From: Thalassospira xiamenensis M-5 = DSM 17429
Lineage (GTDB): Bacteria; Pseudomonadota; Alphaproteobacteria; Rhodospirillales; Thalassospiraceae
Direction of reading: 5' to 3'
Length of the DNA stretch: 64,000 bases
Assembly (NCBI RefSeq): GCF_000300235.2
Contig: NZ_CP004388.1
Span: forward strand, 3,294,001 to 3,358,000
The notes beneath the pieces are model-generated. The model saw only the letters and a list, made by a program, of their open reading frames with translations, was not told the origin of the DNA and searched no databases. Of this stretch, positions 18,244 to 26,919 are shown one piece after another. Position numbers and translations under genes: made by a program. The first letter of the stretch is position 1. Each line of letters starts with the position of its first letter.

Positions 18244-18287
18244 TCCGCCGTCGAAATGGCGGAAAACCGCCGTTTCGGCGGATTTTT
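18244..18287 (+). terminator. Terminator after miaA, with a competing upstream hairpin
   Basis: CCGCC-GTTTC-GGCGG at 18267-18281 is followed by ATTTTT, a normal intrinsic terminator. Upstream, TTCCGCC and GGCGGAA (about 18244-18263) form another stem. The GGCGG of the first can also pair with the CCGCC of the second (AAAA loop), so three mutually exclusive hairpins exist. No leader peptide rich in branched-chain codons precedes them. Confidence 0.7.
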
Positions 18288-18314
18288 CAACTCCAGTTCA
18301 AGGGTAATTGGATC

Positions 18315-18359
18315 ATGTATCAACCACGCGGTTATCACGCGACACGTTGTTGTCGCTAA
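18315..18359 (+). other. Possible 14-codon leader ORF before ilvB
   Basis: ATG TAT ... TGT TGT CGC TAA encodes MYQPRGYHATRCCR and ends 18 bases before the ilvB ATG, with the AAGGAAGAGG ribosome-binding site of ilvB starting at its stop. It has two adjacent Cys codons and no Ile, Leu or Val. Translation is unproven, and its own ribosome-binding site is weak. Confidence 0.3.
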
Positions 18360-18377
18360 GGAAGAGGCTCGAAAAAC

Positions 18378-20141
18378 ATGGCAGAACGTATTTTAAGCGG
18401 TTCGGAAGTAGTGTTGCAGGCCCTGGTCGATCAGGGTGTGGAAGTCGTGTTCGGCTATCCCGGCGGCGCCGTCCTACCGCTATATGACGAGATATTTAAG
18501 CAAAACAGGATTCGTCATATCCTAGTACGCCATGAACAGGCAGCCGTGCATGCCGCCGAAGGTTACGCACGTTCGACCGGAAAGGTCGGCGTTGTTCTGG
18601 TAACCAGTGGTCCGGGTGCAACGAATGCCGTTACCGGCCTTACCGACGCGTTGATGGATTCGATTCCCATCGTCTGCCTGACCGGTCAGGTACCGACCCA
18701 CCTGATCGGCAATGACGCCTTTCAGGAAGCCGACACCACCGGCATCACCCGCCCCTGCACCAAGCATAACTATCTGGTGAAGGATAGTGCGAAGCTTGCA
18801 CGCACGATGCATGAAGCATTCCACGTTGCGTCAAGCGGCCGCCCGGGTCCGGTCGTGATCGACCTGCCGAAAGATATTCTGGTTGCCAAGGCACCGTATC
18901 TTGAACCGTCACAGGTTCAGCACCGCACCTATAACCCGGTTGTCAAAGGCGACCGTGGCCAGATCGAGGAAGCGCTGGAATTGCTGGCATCGGCGAAAAA
19001 GCCGATCCTGTATTGCGGTGGTGGCGTCATCAATTCCGGCAGCCAGGCCTGCAAGGTCCTGACGGAATTCACCCGTCTGACCGGCATTCCGATCACGCTG
19101 ACGCTGATGGGGCTTGGTGCCTATCCGGCTTCGGATAAACAGTATCTTGGCATGCTGGGCATGCATGGTACGTACGAAGCGAACATGGCGATGCACGATT
19201 GCGATGTGATGATTGCGGTTGGTGCACGATTTGATGACCGCGTGACCGGCAACCTTGATTTCTTCTCGCCGGGTTCGCAGAAAGTCCAGATCGATATTGA
19301 TCAAAGCTCGATCAACAAAAACGTTCCGGTCGATATCGGGATTGTTGGCGATGTCGGTCATGTCCTTGAAGACATGATGAAAATCTGGAAAGCCAAACAG
19401 CACAAGATCGAAGCCAAGGCGCTTGATAGCTGGTGGGACGAGATCGAAGGCTGGCGGGGCAAGCATTGCCTGTCCTACAAGCAGCCCAAGGATATCATCA
19501 AGCCGCAGCATGTGATCCGTCGCGTTCATGCACTCACGCGTGATCGCAAGACATACATTACCACCGATGTCGGACAGCACCAGATGTGGGCGGCCCAGCA
19601 TTTCGGATTTGAACATCCGCATGAATGGATGACGTCGGGCGGGCTTGGCACCATGGGTTATGGCATGCCAGCGGCCCTTGGCGTTCAGGTTGCCCACCCG
19701 GATGCCACCGTTGTCTGCTTTACCGGTGATGCATCGATCATGATGAATATTCAGGAATGCGCGACGCTGACCCAGTATCGCCTGCCGGTGAAAACCGTGA
19801 TCCTGAACAACCGTTACATGGGCATGGTCCGCCAATGGCAGCAATTGCTGCACGGGTCGCGCTATTCGGAAAGTTACAGCGAATCCCTTCCGGATTTCGT
19901 GAAACTGTCCGAGGCATTCGGCTTTACCGGTCTTACCTGCAACAACCCGGCCGATCTGGACGATACGCTTAAGCAGATGCTTGAGATTGATGGTCCGGTG
20001 ATCCTTGATGTGGCCGTGGATGACAAGGAAAACTGCTATCCGATGATTCCGTCGGGCAAGCCGCATAATGAAATGCTGCTTGGTGCGGAAACCACCGGTG
20101 ACGAAGCCATTGATTCCGACGAAGGGATGGTTCTGGTCTGA
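18378..20141 (+). CDS. ilvB: Acetolactate synthase large (catalytic) subunit
   Basis: This 587-aa ThDP- and FAD-dependent enzyme condenses pyruvate (or pyruvate and 2-oxobutyrate) in the first common step of valine, leucine and isoleucine synthesis. VFGYPGGAVLPLYDE and the catalytic Glu in VRHEQAAVHAAEGYAR lie in the N-terminal domain. The ThDP motif GDASIMMNIQE...VKTVILNN is near the C-terminus. The length is normal. AAGGAAGAGG supplies the ribosome-binding site. It leads ilvB-ilvN-ilvC. Confidence 0.96.
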   Translation: MAERILSGSEVVLQALVDQGVEVVFGYPGGAVLPLYDEIFKQNRIRHILVRHEQAAVHAAEGYARSTGKVGVVLVTSGPGATNAVTGLTDALMDSIPIVCLTGQVPTHLIGNDAFQEADTTGITRPCTKHNYLVKDSAKLARTMHEAFHVASSGRPGPVVIDLPKDILVAKAPYLEPSQVQHRTYNPVVKGDRGQIEEALELLASAKKPILYCGGGVINSGSQACKVLTEFTRLTGIPITLTLMGLGAYPASDKQYLGMLGMHGTYEANMAMHDCDVMIAVGARFDDRVTGNLDFFSPGSQKVQIDIDQSSINKNVPVDIGIVGDVGHVLEDMMKIWKAKQHKIEAKALDSWWDEIEGWRGKHCLSYKQPKDIIKPQHVIRRVHALTRDRKTYITTDVGQHQMWAAQHFGFEHPHEWMTSGGLGTMGYGMPAALGVQVAHPDATVVCFTGDASIMMNIQECATLTQYRLPVKTVILNNRYMGMVRQWQQLLHGSRYSESYSESLPDFVKLSEAFGFTGLTCNNPADLDDTLKQMLEIDGPVILDVAVDDKENCYPMIPSGKPHNEMLLGAETTGDEAIDSDEGMVLV

Positions 20142-20245
20142 TCCGCGAAACCCGTTCGCGTCAAGACATCATCAAAACCAAAATCAAAGGCCGGGCCGGG
20201 CTGCACATTGAATGCGCCCGCCCGCGCCCTAGCGGAGCAAGACCC

Positions 20246-20755
20246 GTGAGAGAAACCGAAATTTCGAAACACACGATATCCGTTCTGGTGGATAACGAAG
20301 CAGGCGTTCTGGCCCGTGTCATCGGCCTGTTTTCCGGTCGTGGCTATAACATCGAAAGCCTGACCGTGGCCGAGGTTGACGCCAGTTCCCATCAGTCGCG
20401 CATCACTGTTGTCACCTCGGGTACGCCCATGGTGATCGAACAGATCAAGGCACAGCTTTCACGTCTGGTGCCGGTTCACAAGGTCAGCGATCTGACCCTT
20501 TCAGGACCGTGCGTTGAACGTGAACTTGCCCTGGTCAAGGTGATTGCATCGGGTGAAAAGCGCGTCGAGTCCCTGCGTATTGCCGATATCTTCAAGGCCC
20601 GCGCAGTCGATGCGACCAACAGTTCCTTCGTCTTCGAAATCATCGGAAGCCCGGAAAAAATTGACGCTTTCATCAAATTGATGGAGCCGTTGGGGCTTTC
20701 GGAAACTTCGCGCACGGGTGTCGCAGCAATTTCGCGCGGCACGCTGACGATGTGA
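20246..20755 (+). CDS. ilvN: Acetolactate synthase small (regulatory) subunit
   Basis: This 169-aa protein has a GTG start preceded by GGAGCAAG. The N-terminal ACT domain (HTISVLVDNEAGVLARVIGLFSGRGYNIESLTV) carries the feedback inhibitor site, and a C-terminal domain stimulates the catalytic subunit. The length and end (GVAAISRGTLTM) are as expected for the IlvH/IlvN family. It is separated from ilvB by 104 bases without a terminator and is followed by ilvC. Confidence 0.95.
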   Translation: MRETEISKHTISVLVDNEAGVLARVIGLFSGRGYNIESLTVAEVDASSHQSRITVVTSGTPMVIEQIKAQLSRLVPVHKVSDLTLSGPCVERELALVKVIASGEKRVESLRIADIFKARAVDATNSSFVFEIIGSPEKIDAFIKLMEPLGLSETSRTGVAAISRGTLTM

Positions 20756-20789
20756 GTTCGCCGGGGGTGCCTTGGCAGTCCCGCTTTAA

Positions 20790-21872
<1,083 letters not shown>

Positions 21873-21891
21873 GCTTTCCGCTTTGTTTTGC

Positions 21892-21925
21892 AAAACGGCC
21901 GTCCCGATGGGGCGGCCGTTTTTGT
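21892..21925 (+). terminator. Terminator after ilvC
   Basis: AAAACGGCCGTCCC and GGGGCGGCCGTTTTT form a GC-rich hairpin ending in a T-run, closing the ilvBNC unit. Confidence 0.88.
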
Positions 21926-22026
21926 TTGTCCGCACACAACAGCCATGATCTGTTTGGGGTAGATTTTACAACCTGATCCGCGTAATCCTGACCTTTAAAA
22001 CTTTAACTCAACCATGAGCATTCTGA

Positions 22027-22935
22027 ATGTCGGACTTTATCGATATCGCCCCGGAAGTCGCAGAAGCCCTTGCGGCAGGCCGCCCGGTTGTCGCCCTTGA
22101 ATCCACCATCATCTCGCACGGGATGCCCTATCCGCAGAACCTTGAAACCGCGCAGGCGGTTGAGCAGGACGTGCGTGATAATGGCGCAATCCCGGCCACC
22201 ATTGCGGTGATCGGCGGGCGTTGCAAAATCGGCCTGTCGCCGTCGGAACTGGAATATTTTGCCAAGGGCACCGACATTCTGAAACTGTCGCGCCGTGATA
22301 TTCCTTATTGCATCGCCAAAAAACGTGATGGTGCCACCACCGTTTCAGCAACCATGATTCTGGCGGAAAAAGCCGGTATCAAGGTCTTTGCCACCGGCGG
22401 GATTGGCGGGGTTCACCGCGAACTTGCGGCAAGTTTTGATATCTCGGCCGATCTGACCGAACTTGGCAAAACCAGCGTTGCCGTCGTCTGCGCGGGTGCC
22501 AAGGCAATCCTTGATATTCCGATGACGCTTGAACATCTTGAAACGCTAGGTGTGCCGGTGATTGCATATGGCACCGATGAATTCCCGGCCTTCTATACCG
22601 TCAAGAGCGGCCAGAAAGCCCCGATCCGCCTCGACACCCCGGCCGAGATTGCAGAATTCCTGAAATCCAAATGGGACTTTGGTCTTGAAGGGGGTGCCGT
22701 GATCGGCAACCCGCCGCCTGCGGACAAGGCACTGGAGCTTGATGCCATCGAACATGCGATTGACAGCGCGCTGATCGAAGCCAAGGGCCTTAACATCCAT
22801 GGTCGCGAAGTCACGCCCTTCCTTCTGGAACGCGTGACCCAGCATACCAAGGGCAAAAGCCTTGAAGCCAATATTGCGCTGGTGCGCAACAATGCGGTCC
22901 TTGGCGCAAAAATCGCGGTTGCGCTGGCGGGTTAA
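22027..22935 (+). CDS. psuG: Pseudouridine-5'-phosphate glycosidase
   Basis: This 302-aa enzyme of the PsuG/IndA family cleaves the C-C glycosidic bond of pseudouridine 5'-phosphate to uracil and ribose 5-phosphate. ALESTIISHGMPYPQN and KLSRRDIPYCIAKKRDGATTVSAT are family hallmarks, including the catalytic Lys region and the Glu-Ser start motif. GGIGGVHR is also conserved. The usual partner, a pseudouridine kinase (PsuK), is not adjacent, so it must lie elsewhere or be replaced by another kinase. Confidence 0.94.
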   Translation: MSDFIDIAPEVAEALAAGRPVVALESTIISHGMPYPQNLETAQAVEQDVRDNGAIPATIAVIGGRCKIGLSPSELEYFAKGTDILKLSRRDIPYCIAKKRDGATTVSATMILAEKAGIKVFATGGIGGVHRELAASFDISADLTELGKTSVAVVCAGAKAILDIPMTLEHLETLGVPVIAYGTDEFPAFYTVKSGQKAPIRLDTPAEIAEFLKSKWDFGLEGGAVIGNPPPADKALELDAIEHAIDSALIEAKGLNIHGREVTPFLLERVTQHTKGKSLEANIALVRNNAVLGAKIAVALAG

Positions 22936-22955
22936 AGCCCGACCTGTTCCGATTT

Positions 22956-22984
22956 AAAAGGCAGTCATCTGGCTGCCTTTTTGT
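22956..22984 (+). terminator. Terminator after psuG
   Basis: AAAAGGCAG and CTGCCTTTTT form a hairpin ending in a T-run, between two convergent genes. Its 3' edge touches the stop of the leftward PNPOx-like gene. Confidence 0.78.
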
Positions 22985-23650
22985 TTATTCCGGTGCTTTG
23001 GCAACCGGTCCGGAATAGGCCGGATCAAGGCGGGTATCTGCCACCGGATCGCCCCAGACATTGGTGCAGGGTAAAACCCCGGCCCAGACCGGCAGACTGT
23101 AATCCTCCTCGTCATCGACAGGATCACCGCTACGGACCTTGGCCGATACCTCGTTCAGGTCAAAACCAAGGAACATGGTGGCCTTGAGCTCCTGTTCACT
23201 GGGGTGACGGATCTGGTCCCAGCGGCCTTTGGACAACTTTTCAACAAACAGCCGGGAATGTTCCATTTTGCCTTCCGGGTCGGCCACGATTTCGCCCCTG
23301 CCGTAAATCACCACCGACCGATAGTTGGCCGAGTGATGGAATGCCGAACGCGCCATGACAAGACCATCCAGATGGGTGATGCACAGGCAGGCTTCCTCGC
23401 CATTGGCGATGGCGGCCAGAATGCGGTTCTTCGATGCACCATGGATATAAATCCGTTCGCCCACGCGCCAATGCGCGGTCGGGATCATCGACGGGCGACC
23501 ATTCACAACGGTTCCGACATGGCAGATCAGGGCATCATCGATAATGCCATGCACAAGTTTACGGTCGTAACTCGCACGTTTGGGGCCGCGCACGATTTTG
23601 GTTGATGGATAGACTTCGTATTGCTCGGGAAGGTCGATGGTATCAGGCAT
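22985..23650 (-). CDS. Pyridoxamine 5'-phosphate oxidase-like FMN-binding protein
   Basis: This 221-aa split-barrel protein (VNGRPSMIPTAHWRVGERIYIHGASKNRIL, then VIYGRGEIV) is of the PNPOx-related class that binds FMN or haem. It is not a true PdxH: the length and C-terminus differ. The family includes proteins annotated as nitroimidazole resistance factors. It is divergent from a MocR regulator at 23784; MocR genes are often paired with the gene they control, so it is the probable target. The substrate is unknown. Confidence 0.82.
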   Translation of the reverse strand: MPDTIDLPEQYEVYPSTKIVRGPKRASYDRKLVHGIIDDALICHVGTVVNGRPSMIPTAHWRVGERIYIHGASKNRILAAIANGEEACLCITHLDGLVMARSAFHHSANYRSVVIYGRGEIVADPEGKMEHSRLFVEKLSKGRWDQIRHPSEQELKATMFLGFDLNEVSAKVRSGDPVDDEEDYSLPVWAGVLPCTNVWGDPVADTRLDPAYSGPVAKAPE

Positions 23651-23715
23651 TTTCTATTTCTCTGTAACTTCTGGTGGTGCGACGGGCTGGTGTGATCATC
23701 GGCATAATTGGACTT

Positions 23716-23745
23716 TATCAAAGGTCCGTTATAATAATTTTGATA
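23716..23745. promoter_or_regulatory. Inverted repeat in the PNPOx-like / MocR intergenic region
   Basis: TATCAAA and TTTGATA, 16 bases apart, lie within 133 AT-rich bases between the divergent starts, with the related pair GGACTTTATC and GGTCCGTTATA overlapping. It is a candidate MocR binding site; the assignment is inferred. Confidence 0.4.
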
Positions 23746-23783
23746 GAACCAATTTTACTGACCCTGATTTTCGATAGGCCACC

Positions 23784-25295
23784 ATGCGCAGCGACTTTAC
23801 CTGGATCTATCCCAGCCATGCAGCCACGGCAGGCGATGAGAACGGCGATACGGCTTATCGCCGGCTTTATCTTGGCATCCGCCAGGCCATTCTGGACGGG
23901 CGACTGCATCCGGGTGAAAAGCTGCCTGCCAGCCGTGATCTGGCCAAAAGCCTTGGCATTTCACGCAATACGGTGGTGACGAGTTTCGATCTGCTGGTAT
24001 CCGAAGGTTATCTTGAAACCCGGATCGGGGCCGGAAGCTTCGTTGCCAGTAGTCTGCCCGACCGGGAAATGACGGCAACCATCCTGCCCGCATCGGCCGA
24101 TCAGACCCGTAAATCCGCAAACCTTCCACGGCTTAGCCAAAGTGCGACCCGCATGCTGGCCTATGACCGGCGCTTTCCACGGTTTCGCGTGGCGCGTCCG
24201 TTTAACCCGGCAACCCCCGATCTTGATGCCTTTCCATTTGATCTTTGGGCCCGGTTACTGCGCCGAAGCTGGCGGGCCCCCACCCTTGATCTGACCATAC
24301 CGGTTGATCCGCTTGGCATGCCGGCATTGCGCGACGAGGTTGCCAAATGGTTGCGGCAATCGCGCGGGGTCAAATGTGATGCCGATCAGGTGATGATTGT
24401 TTCCGGTGCGCAGCAGGCGCTGGACCTGATTGCGCGTGCCCTTGTGGACCCCGGTGACGTGATCGCGACCGAGGACCCGGGTTATGAAGGTATTCGCGGG
24501 GTCCTTGCCGCCAGTGGTGCAACGTTGCTTCCGATCCCGGTCGATACCGATGGATTGCAGGTCGACAGGCTTGATCAGGGGCCCCCGGCGCGCATTGTGG
24601 TCACGACGCCATCGCGCAATTATCCGCTGGGCACGACATTGTCGCTTGCCCGTCGTCTTGCCCTTTTGGCATGGGCGGATGCCCATGATGCGTGGATCGT
24701 CGAAGACGATTATGACAGCGACTATCGCTATGACGGGCCGCCGTTATCGTCCCTTCAGGGGTTGGACCAGCAAAATCGCGTGCTTTATGTCGGCACGTTT
24801 TCGCGCGTCCTGTTTCCCGGTATCCGGCTTGGCTATCTGGTTTTGCCACATGCCCTGATCCCGGTATTTCGCGGGATGCGCGGCTTTGCCGATGGCGTGC
24901 CCGCCCCAACGGCACAGGCGGCACTGGCCGCATTTTTTGCCGAGGGGCATTTTGGCGGTCATGTCCGCAAGATGCGGCTGAGTTACGGTGAGCGCCGGGC
25001 GCATCTGCGTGACCTGATCGAGACACGCGCCAGCGATATTTTGCAGGTCCTGCCATCGGATGGGGGATTGCATCTTTGCACGCGCCTTATCTGTGACCAG
25101 GACGATGTGGAATTGCAGGACCAGATGGTCAAGGCGCAGCTCGACTGCCGGGCGCTTTCATCCTACTATCATGATAAATCGACACAAAATCGCGGCAACC
25201 TGCCCCACGGACTGGTGCTTGGATTTGCCGGATGGAAAAAGAATGTGATTTCGCAAAGTTTCGATGAACTGATCAATCTGGTCCGCCGTACATGA
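23784..25295 (+). CDS. MocR-type regulator (GntR helix-turn-helix plus aminotransferase-like domain)
   Basis: This 503-aa protein has a GntR winged helix at about 22-92 (LHPGEKLPASRDLAKSLGISRNTV) joined to a fold-type I aminotransferase domain (about 130-500). The pyridine-N binding segment IVEDDYDSDYRY is present. The position that normally holds the Schiff-base lysine (GTFSK) reads GTFSR, with R341 at bases 24804-24806 (CGC). The usual HQ of TPSHQ(Y/F)P also reads RN (TPSRNYP). The effector domain may therefore not bind PLP covalently. It is divergent from the PNPOx-like gene it probably controls. Confidence 0.88.
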   Translation: MRSDFTWIYPSHAATAGDENGDTAYRRLYLGIRQAILDGRLHPGEKLPASRDLAKSLGISRNTVVTSFDLLVSEGYLETRIGAGSFVASSLPDREMTATILPASADQTRKSANLPRLSQSATRMLAYDRRFPRFRVARPFNPATPDLDAFPFDLWARLLRRSWRAPTLDLTIPVDPLGMPALRDEVAKWLRQSRGVKCDADQVMIVSGAQQALDLIARALVDPGDVIATEDPGYEGIRGVLAASGATLLPIPVDTDGLQVDRLDQGPPARIVVTTPSRNYPLGTTLSLARRLALLAWADAHDAWIVEDDYDSDYRYDGPPLSSLQGLDQQNRVLYVGTFSRVLFPGIRLGYLVLPHALIPVFRGMRGFADGVPAPTAQAALAAFFAEGHFGGHVRKMRLSYGERRAHLRDLIETRASDILQVLPSDGGLHLCTRLICDQDDVELQDQMVKAQLDCRALSSYYHDKSTQNRGNLPHGLVLGFAGWKKNVISQSFDELINLVRRT

Positions 25296-25312
25296 TGATG
25301 TACCCCGAGCCA

Positions 25313-25363
25313 GAGAGAGCGCATCGACATCCCTCTATGCTGTCACAGTCGATGTGCTCTCTC
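25313..25363. repeat. Long hairpin between the MocR gene and the photolyase gene
   Basis: The arms GAGAGAGCGCATCGAC and GTCGATGTGCTCTCTC pair over 16 positions with a single G-T wobble and a 19-base loop. It begins 17 bases after the MocR stop and ends about 40 bases before the photolyase ATG. The following bases (ACCCTTTTG) give only a weak T-run, so it may be a terminator or an RNA-stability element. Confidence 0.6.
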
Positions 25364-25404
25364 ACCCTTTTGCCCCCTCCCTCCCCCAAGGTACGAGTTC
25401 CCGG

Positions 25405-26889
25405 ATGCCTTCTGCTTCTGCCGCACCGATTGCCATCATGTGGTTTCGCAATGACCTTCGTCTTGCCGACAACCCGGCATTGAACGCCAGCGTAAAGTGG
25501 GCACAGCAAAATAACGGCATCGTGCTTCCGGTATTTATCCTTGATCGGGTGATTGATGCCCAATTGGGCGGGGCGACGCGCTGGTGGCTCGAAAAAACCC
25601 TGACGCGTCTTGATGAAAGCCTTGCAACAGTGGCCGGAAAAAAGGCCCCCTGTCTGCGGGTTTTCAGATCGGATGCGCGGGACGTTTTCAATCAGTTGCA
25701 AACTGATCACAAAATCGGCGCGCTTTTCTGGAACCGGCTTTATGACAAGGCGTCCATCGCGCGCGATGCTGATATCAAATCATCCTTGCGCGATCAGAAT
25801 ATCGAATGCGAAAGCTTCAATGGTCAATTGCTGTATGAACCATGGGAAGTCAAAACCGGGGCCGGATCGGACTTCAAGGTTTTCAGTCCGTTCTGGCGGG
25901 CGTGTTTGAAACTGCCACCCCCGGCAGAACCCAAAAAAGCCCCTGAAAGCATCCCGCTTGGCGATCTGCAACTGAGCGATGAAGCAGATATTGCCGGGCT
26001 TGATCTGTCGCCCAAGCCGTTTGACTGGGCCACCGGCTTTGCCGATCGGTTCACGCCGGGTGAACAGGGCGCGATGGATCAGCTACATGACTTTATTGAT
26101 GGCAGGCTTTCTGATTACGCCGACCTGCGCGACCGACCCGATCATCGGGTGACGTCGGAACTGTCCCCGCATCTGCGGTTTGGCGAGATCAGCCCGCGGC
26201 AGGTGTGGCACGCGGCAAACCATTACGCCGACGCCCATCCCGGCCAAGGCAAAACCGCATCAAAATTTATGGCCGAACTGGGTTGGCGGGAATTTGCCCA
26301 TCACATCCTGTTTCATGCCAGGGATTTGAAATCCGTGCCGCTTCAGGGGCAATTCACCGATTTCCCGTGGGATGATGATCCAAAGGCGCTTGAACGCTGG
26401 CAACGCGGGCAAACCGGTTTTCCGATTGTCGATGCCGGAATGCGGGAACTTTGGCATACCGGTTATATGCATAACCGGGTGCGGATGATTGTCGGATCGG
26501 TACTGGTCAAACACCTTCTGATCCATTGGCGCGAAGGTCTGGCATGGTTTGACGATACGCTTGTCGATGCCTGCCCGGCCAATAATCCGTTTTCCTGGCA
26601 ATGGATTGGGGGCTGTGGTGCCGATGCCGCCCCCTATTTCCGGATTTTCAATCCGGTCCTGCAAGGCGAGAAATTTGACCCGGACGGCCGTTACGTCCGG
26701 CAATGGGTCCCGGAACTTTCCGATATGCCCGCGCAATATATCCATAAGCCGTGGGAAGCATCCCCGCTGATCCTGAAGGCCGCAGGGGTGGATTTGGGGC
26801 AGAGCTATCCCGAGCCCCTGATCGGTATCAAAGAAGGCCGTGAGCGGGCGCTGGCGGCTTATCAGGATATGAAACGAGCAGCGACCTAG
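25405..26889 (+). CDS. phrB: Deoxyribodipyrimidine photolyase (class I CPD photolyase/cryptochrome)
   Basis: I chose ATG at 25405 (494 aa), which puts IMWFRNDLRLADNPAL near the N-terminus, the start of the antenna domain. The longer in-frame ATG at 25354 would add a tail running through the hairpin. The FAD domain has WHTGYMHNRVRMIVGS and CPANNPFSWQWIGGCGADAAPYFRIFNP, with the Trp and Asn residues of the electron path. It repairs cyclobutane pyrimidine dimers using light. A cryptochrome role cannot be excluded from sequence alone. Confidence 0.92.
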   Translation: MPSASAAPIAIMWFRNDLRLADNPALNASVKWAQQNNGIVLPVFILDRVIDAQLGGATRWWLEKTLTRLDESLATVAGKKAPCLRVFRSDARDVFNQLQTDHKIGALFWNRLYDKASIARDADIKSSLRDQNIECESFNGQLLYEPWEVKTGAGSDFKVFSPFWRACLKLPPPAEPKKAPESIPLGDLQLSDEADIAGLDLSPKPFDWATGFADRFTPGEQGAMDQLHDFIDGRLSDYADLRDRPDHRVTSELSPHLRFGEISPRQVWHAANHYADAHPGQGKTASKFMAELGWREFAHHILFHARDLKSVPLQGQFTDFPWDDDPKALERWQRGQTGFPIVDAGMRELWHTGYMHNRVRMIVGSVLVKHLLIHWREGLAWFDDTLVDACPANNPFSWQWIGGCGADAAPYFRIFNPVLQGEKFDPDGRYVRQWVPELSDMPAQYIHKPWEASPLILKAAGVDLGQSYPEPLIGIKEGRERALAAYQDMKRAAT

Positions 26890-26919
26890 CCGCCGCCCGG
26901 TTTCGATTTGCCGGGCGGG

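Noticed and set aside
18244-18287. Branched-chain amino acid attenuator for ilvB
   Set aside because: The hairpins fit the shape, but no upstream peptide rich in Ile, Leu or Val codons exists; the sequence before them is the end of miaA.
25273-25710. Leftward 145-codon frame over the photolyase start
   Set aside because: It is antisense to a well-supported gene and has no family likeness.
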